Shown piece after piece: positions 6,035-13,318 of a stretch of DNA of 13,988 bases. The translations under genes and the position numbers were made by a program. Source of the stretch: SLRI01 sp964576715 (lineage in GTDB: Bacteria; Pseudomonadota; Alphaproteobacteria; Geminicoccales; Geminicoccaceae); assembly GCA_964576715.1 (NCBI GenBank), contig CAZNWE010000093.1, forward strand, positions 1 through 13,988, in the 5' to 3' direction. Each line of letters starts with the position of its first letter. The first letter of the stretch is position 1. The notes beneath the pieces were generated by a model. It did not search any database and was not told the origin of the DNA. It saw only the letters and a program-made list of their open reading frames with translations.

Positions 6035-6752
6035 CCATTGATCGCTGCGCACAGCCTGGTCGGCGAGGTGCTGCGTGGCTTGCGGCGGCCTGCCCGGTCG
6101 TGCCTTGTCCACCACCTCTTCTTCGCCGTCCTGCTGCCGACACTGGCGGCGGTCGTCATTGACCGCACCATCGTTCCGTTTCCTGGCCTGCTGCCCGAGG
6201 GCAATGCCACCTGATCCCGGCAACGCTGATCGTCGTCGCCCTCGCGATCCTGGCCGCGATCATCGCGAGTTGCGTTGCCGTCGGCCTCAACGGGCTCGTC
6301 ATCCACGCCTTCAACCGGCGTGCCACCCACCGGCACGAAGTGCCAGCACCCGCCTTACCGCAAGTCGCGGCGATGACCGTCTGGGGGGCCGAGCTCGCGG
6401 TCCTGGCCTTTGCAGCGATCCATGCAATACGGCTGCTCGCCAGCGTCGATTTCAGCGATGACGTCGATTTCTCGGCGCCTCGCTTGAGCTCGCTGGCGGC
6501 CCCGGAGAACACGCTCGCCGCCATCCGCAAGGCGATCGCCGATGGTGCCGATTACGTCGAGATCCACGTGCGCGAGACGGCGGATCGCGTGCCGGTGCTG
6601 CTGCATGATCGCGACCTGCGGCGGGTCGGCGGGGACGACCGGCACATCTGGCAGGTGCGTTCGGCCGCGCTCGCGGTGATCGACGCCGGCAGTCGGTTCT
6701 CAAGCGATTTTTTGCCGGCGAGCCAATCCCCGCCCTCGCGCAGGCAGTCAGC
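6035..6752 (+). pseudogene. Membrane glycerophosphodiester phosphodiesterase, 5' fragment (broken)
   Basis: Homology to membrane-type GDPD proteins runs through three frames. From 6035 to about 6210 it reads LIAAHSLVGEVL and a helix ending LLPEGNAT, then TGA. One missing C near 6210 shifts to the frame LIPATLIVVALAIL and a further helix. This frame carries AAPENTLAAIRKAIADGADY, ETADRVPVLLHDRDL and IWQVRSAALAVIDAGSRF. At the T-run 6708-6713 a second shift is needed to reach FAGEPIPALAQAV. The catalytic HRG of the family has become PRL, and the metal-binding Glu-x-Asp reads EIH, so the enzyme would be dead even without the shifts. The homology stops near 6752 and resumes at about 8571. A full N-terminal membrane region is not recognisable. 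Confidence 0.75.
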
Positions 6753-7006
6753 CGACATGCCCCAACTGGCCTGCCGCTTGACCGCAAGCTCGCCTGAACC
6801 TGCCCGCTGAGCAAGTTTTCTCGCCCGAAGCGGTGTCCGTGTTCGCGCAAGCGCCCGGCGTTGGGCGGATCATGCCGCGAACCCACGCCATTCTGGCCCG
6901 GCGGCAGGGTTTTCCAGCGCGGCGGACAGACCTATCGACCTTCAAGCGCCTGTCACGAAATGATCGCGCACCCGCGTTATCTGATACCTGGCAACACGAA
7001 AGGCTC

Positions 7007-8371
7007 GTGACGGTGCGACTGCTGATCATCGGGGGGAGTGACGCCGGGATAAGCGCAGCCTTGCGCGCGATGCAACTGGCCCCTGACACCGAAACGACGA
7101 TGGTCGTAGCAGACCATTTTCCGAATTTCAGCATCTGCGGGATCCCGTTCTTCTTGAGCGGCGAAGTCGAGAAGGCCGAGGACCTGGCGCACCGCACCGC
7201 CGCGGCCATCGAGGCGGAGGGCATCCGGATGCTGCTCGGACACCGCGCCACGCGGATCGACGCCGCCGGAAAAACGGTCGAGGTCGCCGCTCGCGACGGA
7301 GCACGGCGTTCGCTGCCCTATGACAAGCTCGTCCTCGGGATCGGCGCAGCATCGATCAGGCCGCCGATCCCCGGCCTCAACCTGCCGGGCGTCTTCACGC
7401 TGCGATGGATGGACGAAACCCTCGCCATCGACGCGTTTATCAGGGACCGGGCGACGCGGCGGGCGGCGATCGTTGGCGGCGGCTACATCGGCCTCGAAAT
7501 GGCCGAGGCGCTCGTCCGCCGGGGCCTGTCGGTGACGTTGGTCGAAGCGGCACCGACCATCCTGACCAGCATGGATCCCGACCTCGGGACCAGGGTGCAG
7601 ACCGAGTTCGAGCGGCACGGTGTCGACGTTCGCACCGGGACCGTGGTGAAGGAGATAACCGAGATCGAAGGCGGCCTCCGGCTGACCGGCGACGACGGGC
7701 TCGACGTGCGGGCGGACATGGCGCTCGTGGTCGTGGGGGCGAGGCCCGAAACCGCGCTCGCCGCCGAGGCAGGCGCCGAAATCGGCGTGAGGGGCGCGAT
7801 CAAGGTCAACCGCCGCATGGAGACGAACCTGCCCGACGTCTTCGCGGCCGGCGATTGCGTCGAGACCTGGCACCGTGTTCTGCAGCACAACGCCTACCTC
7901 CCGCTCGGGACTACCTCGCACAAGCAGGGGCGGATCGCTGGGGAGAACGCGGCCGGCGGCGACGCATCCTTCTCCGGCAGCCTCGGCACGCAGTCCGTCC
8001 GGCTCTTCGAACTGGTGGCGGCGCGCACCGGACTGAACGACAAGGACGCCCACGCTGGAGGCCTTCGTCCGGTTTCCGTCGACAGCGAGCACTGGGATCA
8101 CAAGGTCTACTATCCCGGTGCCAAGCGAATGCTCATCCGCATCACCGGAGATCGGGACACCGGCCGTCTCCTCGGTGCCCAGATCATTGGCGGATATGGC
8201 AGCGAGGTCTCGAAACGGGTCGATATCTTCGCCGTAGCCCTCCACCACGGCATGTCCGTGGAGGGCCTGAACGCCCTCGACCTCAGCTATACACCGCCGC
8301 TCAGCAGCCCCTGGGACCCGGTGCAGATGGCAGCGCAGGCATGGACCGCGACCGCACAGATGCCGCTCTAG
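7007..8371 (+). CDS. FAD/NAD(P)H oxidoreductase, CoA-disulfide reductase family
   Basis: A 454-residue pyridine-nucleotide-disulfide oxidoreductase of the single-cysteine class. It has an N-terminal FAD motif LLIIGGSDAGISAA (5-18), a lone redox cysteine in FSICGIPFF (Cys44, matching the active Cys of CoA-disulfide reductase and NADH peroxidase/oxidase), an NAD(P) motif VGGGYIGLEMAEAL (156-169), the second FAD motif NLPDVFAAGD (274-283) and a C-terminal dimerisation domain with LSYTPPLSSPWDPV. It likely reduces low-molecular-weight disulfides, persulfides or oxygen species; the substrate is not determinable. The start is GTG 7007 or GTG 7013: GAAAGG at 6998-7003 is 3 or 9 bases away, so 7013 is also credible. 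An upstream in-frame extension to 6833 lacks family similarity. The gene sits inside the split GDPD remnant, in the same orientation. Confidence 0.85.
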   Translation: MTVRLLIIGGSDAGISAALRAMQLAPDTETTMVVADHFPNFSICGIPFFLSGEVEKAEDLAHRTAAAIEAEGIRMLLGHRATRIDAAGKTVEVAARDGARRSLPYDKLVLGIGAASIRPPIPGLNLPGVFTLRWMDETLAIDAFIRDRATRRAAIVGGGYIGLEMAEALVRRGLSVTLVEAAPTILTSMDPDLGTRVQTEFERHGVDVRTGTVVKEITEIEGGLRLTGDDGLDVRADMALVVVGARPETALAAEAGAEIGVRGAIKVNRRMETNLPDVFAAGDCVETWHRVLQHNAYLPLGTTSHKQGRIAGENAAGGDASFSGSLGTQSVRLFELVAARTGLNDKDAHAGGLRPVSVDSEHWDHKVYYPGAKRMLIRITGDRDTGRLLGAQIIGGYGSEVSKRVDIFAVALHHGMSVEGLNALDLSYTPPLSSPWDPVQMAAQAWTATAQMPL

Positions 8372-8570
8372 ACAGAGATTCCCCAGGTGACCTGCCGATG
8401 CCCATCGGTTTCGCCTGATCAGAACCGCGGCTCAAGTGCTTGGCGCTCCTTCGGCCGCCTGCGGTTGCTGGACCGCTCGGATGTTGGCGGATTGAGCCGC
8501 AACACTGCGTCGTCCAAGCCCGCCGGGACGTTTTTGAGCGCGGCTGACACACCTGGCGAGCCGCGTTTGT

Positions 8571-9126
8571 GCGGTCTTGGTCGAGATCGCCGTCACGCGC
8601 CTAGCGGCGGCGCTCGCAGTCAGCGGATTGCTCGGGAAATACCAGGTCAGGACGGTGGGCGGTCGGCCCTGGCTCCATATCGCGATCGAGCCGGCACCTG
8701 AGACGACGCGACTGGCCCGCCGGGTGGTCGGGCTGCTGCAGGCCGAGGAGGTGGTCGAAGGGACCATCGTCGTCTCGCCCAATCGGGCGATCCTGGCGGA
8801 GGTGCACAAGCTCGAGCCGCGGCTGCGGCCGTCCCGATTGATCCATACCAGCCTCGGTCGGCTGGACGAGCACGGCTATGACGACCTCGCCGTGCGAGCC
8901 GCCCCGGCCTCACCCGATCGCGTGGTCAGCGCCAAACGGCTCGGCGCCGAGCGTCGCGTCCGGACGGTGAACGACCCGCCGGCGCTGACCCGCGTCATCG
9001 ACATGGGCGTCGACGCCATCATCACCGACCGGCCCGACACCCCGGCACGTTTGCTCGAGGAAGGTGCGGCTCTCGGCCGAGCCGACCGGCTGATCTTGAA
9101 GATCCGCAGCTGGCTGCGCTTTCGAA
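8571..9126 (+). pseudogene. Glycerophosphodiester phosphodiesterase, 3' fragment
   Basis: This frame has no usual start and encodes the C-terminal half of a GDPD barrel: LAAALAVSGLLGKYQV, WLHIAIEPAPETTRLARRVV, EGTIVVSPNRAILAEV, RVRTVNDPPALTRVIDMGVD, DAIITDRPDTPARLL and RADRLILKIRSWLR, the last resembling the family's normal C-terminus near 9126. The expected metal-ligand motif (IEIKP-like) reads IAIEP, so a catalytic Glu and Lys are lost. The frame then runs on to 9233 over an unrelated gene. It continues the 5' fragment at 6035-6752, with the overlap of the LAxAL segment in both halves making the junction untidy. An open frame from TTG 8577 would look like a gene but is a fragment. Confidence 0.7.
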
Positions 9127-9153
9127 CCGACCCGAGGCAACCGGATCCTTGGC

Positions 9154-9372
9154 TCAGGCCGCCTTTTTCAAGGCCACTTCGGCATCGGCGGCAACGATCG
9201 GCAAGGCAACGGGCTGCTTTGGCCGTGGCGTGAAGGCGACCACAGCCGGCTCGCCCCCGCCGACCGGGGCCGGGGTGCGCCGCCGTAATTTATAGAGTTC
9301 GATGAAAGCCAGCGTCAGCGGGGCGCCGAACGCCAAGGCCCCCTGCAGGATGATGAACAGTTCATTGGACAT
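9154..9372 (-). CDS. Small one-helix membrane protein, unknown function
   Basis: The 72-residue product starts MSNELFIILQGALAFGAPLT. It has one hydrophobic helix at about 5-26 followed by a basic stop-transfer segment (ELYKLRRR), then a Pro/Val/Ala-rich cytoplasmic tail. GGAGG at 9380-9384 lies seven bases before the ATG, a strong ribosome binding site that argues it is a real gene. I do not recognise a named family. It lies 69 bases downstream of the EamA gene on the same strand and could be in its transcript. Confidence 0.65.
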   Translation of the reverse strand: MSNELFIILQGALAFGAPLTLAFIELYKLRRRTPAPVGGGEPAVVAFTPRPKQPVALPIVAADAEVALKKAA

Positions 9373-9441
9373 GCACTATCCTCCAGATCGTCCCCCGGGT
9401 GTATGATGCGATCGTTGGCCGCCTCTGTCGAGCGGCTTTCA

Positions 9442-10395
9442 TCAACGCTGGTCACGGGCTTGCGGTGTGCCAGGCGCGGCGGGAGTGGCCGGCTCTACAG
9501 GTCTCGCCGCGGCCCGCAAGTTCAGCCAGATGCCGGCGAAGATCACCGTCGCACCCAAGAAGATATAGGGATCGAGCAGCTCGCCGTAGGCCAGGAGCCC
9601 GATCAGCGCCACGATCGGCAGCCGCGCGAACTCCATCGGCAGGACCACCATGGCGTCGGCCACCGCAAGTGCGCGGGTCAGGCAGTAGTGCGCCGAGAGC
9701 CCGGTGACCGCAACGGCCACGACCCAGGGCAGGTCAGGCCAGGCCGGCGCCACCCAGAGCGGCACCGCGAAGGGCAGGCAGAGCACCGACTGGCTCGCGC
9801 ACATCCAAAACAGAATGCCCCAGGGCCGATCGGTGGTGACCAGCTTCTTGGTCATCGCGTTGATCACCCCGAAGGCGACTGCGGCCACCAGAATGGCGAG
9901 AATGGCCGGCTCGAGCGGCACCATCCCGGGTCGAAGAATGATGAGAACCCCGGCGAAACCGAGCGTCATGGCCGCCACGCGAGACCGGTTCAGCCGCTCG
10001 CCGAGCAGCACCATCGCCGTGAGTGCGCCCCAGATGGGCGAGGTGAACTCGACCGCGAAGACGAGCGCCAGCGGCAGCCAGGCCAGCGCCTGGATCCATA
10101 GCACTTGGCCGACGAAATGGATGGCGTGGCGCCAAGCCTGGAGCATCGGTTGCCGTGAGCGCAGCAACTCGGGCTCGCGACGGACGACCAGGAGGCCGAT
10201 GAACAGCGCCCCGGCGAGGCTGCGCAGAAAGAGGATCTGAAACGGGCTCATGCTCAGGGCGAGTTCGCGTGCCGCCACCGCCATCAGGCAGAAGGAGAGG
10301 ACGGCGCCGGCCATGAACAGCGCGGCCCGGCACAGCACCGCCCAGCCGACGGCGGGCGGCGCTGTGGCATGGGCGCGATCAGGTTGCTGGCTCAT
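9442..10395 (-). CDS. EamA-domain DMT-superfamily transporter
   Basis: This 317-residue protein has ten predicted helices and two EamA repeats. The first ends in FTSPIWGALTAMVLLGERLN (117-136) and the second in LPMEFARLPIVALIGLLAYGELLD (252-275, with the GE of the repeat). Such proteins export metabolites such as amino acids, nucleotides or S-adenosylmethionine-type compounds; the substrate here is unknown. I prefer ATG 10395 over the TTG two codons upstream; neither has a clear ribosome binding site. The C-terminal tail after about residue 294 is Ala/Pro rich. It lies 57 bases after the TfoX-domain gene, same strand. Confidence 0.85.
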   Translation of the reverse strand: MSQQPDRAHATAPPAVGWAVLCRAALFMAGAVLSFCLMAVAARELALSMSPFQILFLRSLAGALFIGLLVVRREPELLRSRQPMLQAWRHAIHFVGQVLWIQALAWLPLALVFAVEFTSPIWGALTAMVLLGERLNRSRVAAMTLGFAGVLIILRPGMVPLEPAILAILVAAVAFGVINAMTKKLVTTDRPWGILFWMCASQSVLCLPFAVPLWVAPAWPDLPWVVAVAVTGLSAHYCLTRALAVADAMVVLPMEFARLPIVALIGLLAYGELLDPYIFLGATVIFAGIWLNLRAAARPVEPATPAAPGTPQARDQR

Positions 10396-10452
10396 CGGCA
10401 AGGGTCTAGCCGCGCCGATCGTGGATGGCGATGCCGCGGCCCGCGTGCCGGA

Positions 10453-10803
10453 CTAACGCTTGCGCTTGGCGGCCGGCGCGCGCTGGGCCGCCTCGACGGC
10501 GAGGCGGGCCCATTGCAGCATGGTTTCGGCGTCGTCGAGGCAGGCGGATGGTGCTTCGTAATAGCTCATGACCGTGGCCTTGCCGCGCTTGCCGGTGTAG
10601 CTGAAGGGCGCCGACCCGGCGGTCTCGAAGAACGGCCGCGTCTCGGCATCCGTCTTCAGATAGAGATGCTCATCGGCGACCAGCGCGATCATCCGGTCGA
10701 AATGAAAAATGCCGAAGCCGCCGAACATCGCCCGCGCGCGCATCGTGCCCAAGGGCTCCAGAAGCTCCAGGACATGGTCGACGAATGGGTCGCGCTTCGC
10801 CAT
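10453..10803 (-). CDS. TfoX N-terminal domain protein
   Basis: The 116-residue product matches the TfoX/Sxy N-terminal domain alone: MRARAMFGGFGIFHFD (21-36), IALVADEHLYLKTD (39-52), and FSYTGKRGKATVMSYYEAP (67-85). It ends with a Lys/Arg-rich tail (AAKRKR). TfoX/Sxy controls competence in gammaproteobacteria through CRP, but the stand-alone N-terminal proteins common in Alphaproteobacteria have no settled role, so competence should not be assumed. Start ATG 10803 has only a weak GAGA upstream. The terminator of the small ORF lies 22 bases upstream, so this gene either needs its own promoter or depends on readthrough. Confidence 0.85.
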   Translation of the reverse strand: MAKRDPFVDHVLELLEPLGTMRARAMFGGFGIFHFDRMIALVADEHLYLKTDAETRPFFETAGSAPFSYTGKRGKATVMSYYEAPSACLDDAETMLQWARLAVEAAQRAPAAKRKR

Positions 10804-10824
10804 TCTCGGGTATCTCGCAAGAAG

Positions 10825-10848
10825 AAAGGCCGCCCGGAGGCGGCCTTT
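10825..10848 (-). terminator. Intrinsic terminator after the 26-codon ORF
   Basis: AAAGGCCGCC (10825-10834) and GGCGGCCTTT (10839-10848) form a perfect 10-bp stem with a 4-base loop. Read on the minus strand it is followed by CTTCTT, giving a T-rich tail of TTTCTTCTT. On the plus strand the tail is TTTCC, weaker. It lies 47 bases beyond the small ORF's stop. Confidence 0.8.
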
Positions 10849-10895
10849 CCGTGAGCACGGTGGTCATCCGGCCCTGGAACGAATTCCGTCGTGGG

Positions 10896-10976
10896 TCACG
10901 TCGTCAGCAGAGGCTGCTCCGCTGCCGATACCGACGCCACGGGGCCGACCGACCTCACCGTCATCTCACTCGACAT
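10896..10976 (-). CDS. 26-residue ORF with full-length Shine-Dalgarno
   Basis: ATG at 10974-10976 opens 26 codons (MSSEMTVRSVGPVASV and on, ending LLTT) to TGA at 10896-10898. Directly upstream, AAAGGAGGTGATCC (complement of 10978-10991) is complementary to the whole 14-base tail of 16S rRNA known from Alphaproteobacteria, with the core GGAGG seven bases from the ATG. A strong intrinsic terminator follows 47 bases after the stop. Ribosome site, ORF and terminator together make a self-contained transcription unit. The peptide has no membrane segment, no Cys, and no run of one amino acid as in attenuation leaders. I do not recognise it. It could be a leader peptide for the downstream TfoX gene, a true microprotein, or a ribosome-binding RNA. 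Confidence 0.65.
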   Translation of the reverse strand: MSSEMTVRSVGPVASVSAAEQPLLTT

Positions 10977-11132
10977 TGGATCACCTCCTTTCCGCTTGTT
11001 GCATCTACCTGGAATTCGCCACCGATCGCGGCCTGCGTCAAGTCCCCACTGTGCCGTGGGGTTTGTTCCTCGGGCCGTCTCCTCTAGAACGCGAAAAACG
11101 GCTCCACTGCAGGGGCTGCGAAAGGGAACGAG
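10977..11132. promoter_or_regulatory. Divergent promoter region, small ORF / lpd
   Basis: The gap must serve both directions. On the minus strand CTTGACG (TTGACG is the complement of 11036-11041) is a good -35, but no convincing -10 follows at 16-18 bases. On the plus strand TTGTTC (11063-11068) with TAGAAC (11085-11090) at 16 bases is a loose candidate for lpd. Confidence 0.35.
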
Positions 11133-12542
11133 ATGAGCGAGGACAGTTTCGACGTGGTGTTCATCGGCGGCGGCCCGGGCGGCTATATCGGGGCGATCAA
11201 GGCGGCCCAACTCGGCCTCAAGGTGGCCTGCGTCGAGAAGCGCGGCGCCCTCGGTGGCACCTGCCTCAATGTCGGCTGCATCCCGTCCAAGGCGCTCCTG
11301 CACTCCTCGCACCTCTACCACGAGGCCGCGAACGGCATGGCGAAACATGGGATCAAGGTGGGCTCGGTCGAGCTGGATCTCGATGCGATGATGGACCACA
11401 AGGACGAGGTGGTCGAGACGCTGACCAAGGGCATCGAGGGCCTCTTCAAGAAGAACAAGGTCACCTATCGCGTCGGCCACGGCAGCATCGCCGGGCCGGG
11501 AAGGGTGACCGTCAAGCTCGACGGTGGCGGCGAAGAGACGCTCGAGGCCAAGAACATCGTTATCGCCACGGGCTCCGAGAGCACGCCCTTGCCGGGTGTC
11601 GAAGTGGACGAGAAGCGGATCGTCAGCTCGACCGGGGCGCTCGAGCTCGAACAGGTGCCGGAGCATCTCGTCATCATCGGGGCGGGCTATATCGGTCTCG
11701 AGATGGGGGCGGTCTGGCAGAGGCTGGGGGCCAAGGTCACCGTGGTCGAGTTCCTCGATCGGGTCACCCCCGGTATGGACGGCGAGGTCAGCAAGCAGTT
11801 CCAGCGGATCCTGGAGAAGCAAGATATCGCCATCAAGTTGAATACCAAGGTCACGGGTGTCGACAAAAAGGGCAAGAAGCTGAAGGTCACGGTCGAGCCC
11901 GCCAAGGGTGGCGAGGCTGCGACCATCGAGTGCGACATCGTCCTGGTCGCCATCGGCCGGCGGCCGTTCACCCAGGGACTGGGTCTGGAGAGTGTCGGGA
12001 TCGCGCCGGACCAGCGCGGCATGATCGAGGTGGACGACCACTTCAAGACCAAGGCGGATGGCATCTACGCCATCGGTGACGTCATCCGCGGGCCGATGCT
12101 GGCGCACAAGGCCGAGGAGGAAGGGGTGGCCGTGGCCGAGCTCCTCGCCGGGCAGCAGCCGCATATCGACTACAACAAGATTCCGGGCGTGGTTTACACC
12201 TCACCCGAGGTGGCGGCGATCGGCCGGACCGAGGAGCAGCTCAAGGAGGCCGGGATCAAGTACAAGACGGGCAAGTTCCCGTTCTTGGCCAACAGCCGGG
12301 CGCGCGCGGTCGGACAGACCGACGGCTTTGTCAAGATCCTCGCCGACGCCGAGACCGACGAGATCCTGGGCTGCCACATCATCGGTGCGGATGCCGGGAC
12401 GATGATCGGCGAGCTCGCAGTGGCGATGGAATTCGGCGCCTCGGCCGAGGATCTGGCGCGGACCAGCCACGCCCATCCGACCCTCGAGGAGGCGATCAAG
12501 GAGGCGGCACTCGCCACCTTCGCCAAGCCGTTGAATCTCTGA
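11133..12542 (+). CDS. lpd: Dihydrolipoamide dehydrogenase (E3)
   Basis: E3 reoxidises dihydrolipoamide for the pyruvate, 2-oxoglutarate and branched-chain dehydrogenases and glycine cleavage, passing electrons to NAD. The 469-residue product has the normal length and motifs: FAD-binding GGGPGGYIGA (12-21), redox disulfide GGTCLNVGCIPSK (Cys44 and Cys49), NAD-binding GAGYIGLEMG (183-192), second FAD motif YAIGDVIRGPMLAHKAEEEG, and catalytic HPTLEE (His448 with Glu453). AAAGGGA at 11121-11127 is five bases before the ATG. The gene stands without E1 or E2 genes in view; in many relatives it ends the suc cluster, so a dedicated role in one complex cannot be read here. No clear terminator follows. 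Confidence 0.95.
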   Translation: MSEDSFDVVFIGGGPGGYIGAIKAAQLGLKVACVEKRGALGGTCLNVGCIPSKALLHSSHLYHEAANGMAKHGIKVGSVELDLDAMMDHKDEVVETLTKGIEGLFKKNKVTYRVGHGSIAGPGRVTVKLDGGGEETLEAKNIVIATGSESTPLPGVEVDEKRIVSSTGALELEQVPEHLVIIGAGYIGLEMGAVWQRLGAKVTVVEFLDRVTPGMDGEVSKQFQRILEKQDIAIKLNTKVTGVDKKGKKLKVTVEPAKGGEAATIECDIVLVAIGRRPFTQGLGLESVGIAPDQRGMIEVDDHFKTKADGIYAIGDVIRGPMLAHKAEEEGVAVAELLAGQQPHIDYNKIPGVVYTSPEVAAIGRTEEQLKEAGIKYKTGKFPFLANSRARAVGQTDGFVKILADAETDEILGCHIIGADAGTMIGELAVAMEFGASAEDLARTSHAHPTLEEAIKEAALATFAKPLNL

Positions 12543-12592
12543 ACGGTTAGGTATTAAAGGAATTATTGCCTAGTAAGTAGGAATAAGTTACG
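12541..12592. promoter_or_regulatory. AT-rich dyad region before the heme-oxygenase-like gene
   Basis: About 50 bases after lpd are strikingly AT-rich for this genome. Bases 12549-12557 pair with 12563-12571 around AGGAA, with one mismatch and one wobble. There is no T-run, so an operator or promoter is likelier than a terminator. Confidence 0.3.
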
Positions 12593-12626
12593 TTCCCGGG
12601 CATCGATCCAGCCTGGGAGCCCTTTC

Positions 12627-13202
12627 ATGCCCTCGATCCGCCGCTTTCTCGACGATGGCACCCTCGATCTGCGCCGCGCCTTCGAGTGCGCCCCCGACAT
12701 CCAGCACCTCCTCGCGGGGAGTTGTGCCCTCACCGAGTATCGCCGCCTGCTGGAGCGCCTGCGCCGCGGTTTCGCCGTCGTCGAGCTGCAGGCCTTCGAG
12801 GACCTGCCCGACCATGCGGCACCACGACTGCGGGCGCATCGCAGCACCTGGCGGCTCAGCCACGACATCGGCATTCTGGGCGGTGCGGCCCCCTTGCCGG
12901 CACGGCCTGAGGATCTCGAGAACGCCGGCGCGCTGGCCAGCTGGTCGGCCAAGTTGGGTGCGCATTTCGCCATGGCGCAGATCCTCGACACCCTGACCCG
13001 GGCGCAAGCCCGGCTCGGCGCCTGCCTCGGCGACCGCCTGGTCTCCTGCCTCCTCTTCAACACCGGAAAGATAACCGACGCGCCACGCTTCACCGCCGCC
13101 GTCGACCAGCTGATCGACCAGGCCGGGCCAGCGCTGGACTGGAGCGAAGCGCTGGCCGGCGCCAGGCGGACGCTGCGGACGATCCGGCACGCGTTGGTGT
13201 AG
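12627..13202 (+). CDS. Heme-oxygenase-like protein lacking the proximal His motif
   Basis: The 191-residue all-helical product resembles biliverdin-producing heme oxygenases in outline: LTEYRRLLERLRRGF (35-49) early, HRSTWRLSHDIGILGG (71-86) like the family's R-x-L-x-x-D-L-x-x-LG, then SAKLGAHFAMAQIL (107-120) where the distal GSxxGG is expected, and F-N-T-G with RFTAAVDQLI (154-163) near the end. The N-terminal region has no HxxxE haem-ligand motif (MPSIRRFLDD then RRAFECAPDIQHLL), and the distal glycines are mostly replaced. It may bind another ligand or be a structural relative; haem degradation should not be assumed. GGGAG at 12615-12619 supports ATG 12627. No phytochrome or TonB gene is adjacent. 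Confidence 0.55.
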   Translation: MPSIRRFLDDGTLDLRRAFECAPDIQHLLAGSCALTEYRRLLERLRRGFAVVELQAFEDLPDHAAPRLRAHRSTWRLSHDIGILGGAAPLPARPEDLENAGALASWSAKLGAHFAMAQILDTLTRAQARLGACLGDRLVSCLLFNTGKITDAPRFTAAVDQLIDQAGPALDWSEALAGARRTLRTIRHALV

Positions 13203-13214
13203 CGAGGGAGACGC

Positions 13215-13253
13215 ATGAGGCATCGTGTCGACCTCGCGCTGTTGCCGGTGTAG
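13215..13253 (+). other. 12-codon ORF with ribosome site, possible truncated gene start
   Basis: ATG AGG CAT opens 12 codons (MRHRVDLALLPV) to TAG. GAGGGAG at 13204-13210 lies four bases before it, just after the heme-oxygenase-like stop. It may be the 5' end of a gene lost when the right-hand DNA arrived, or chance. Confidence 0.25.
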
Positions 13254-13318
13254 CTTCCGAGTGCCACCGCGCCTATTGGCCAACGGGGCCATGCCCACTT
13301 TGGAACAGACACACCGCT

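Noticed and set aside
4946..6223. 425-codon minus-strand frame
   Set aside because: Shadow of tadA and the acetyltransferase on the other strand.
8577..9233. Standalone 218-residue gene
   Set aside because: The family similarity is to the second half of a GDPD only, and the first half lies at 6035-6752, so this is a fragment.
10977..10993. 16S rRNA 3'-end fragment on the plus strand (TTGGATCACCTCCTTTC)
   Set aside because: The match stops at the 16S tail and the flanks are not rRNA-like. It is better explained as the complement of a full-length ribosome binding site.
10709..12079. 456-codon plus-strand frame overlapping lpd
   Set aside because: It runs through lpd in another frame and its product is low-complexity Arg/Gly; lpd has full E3 motifs.
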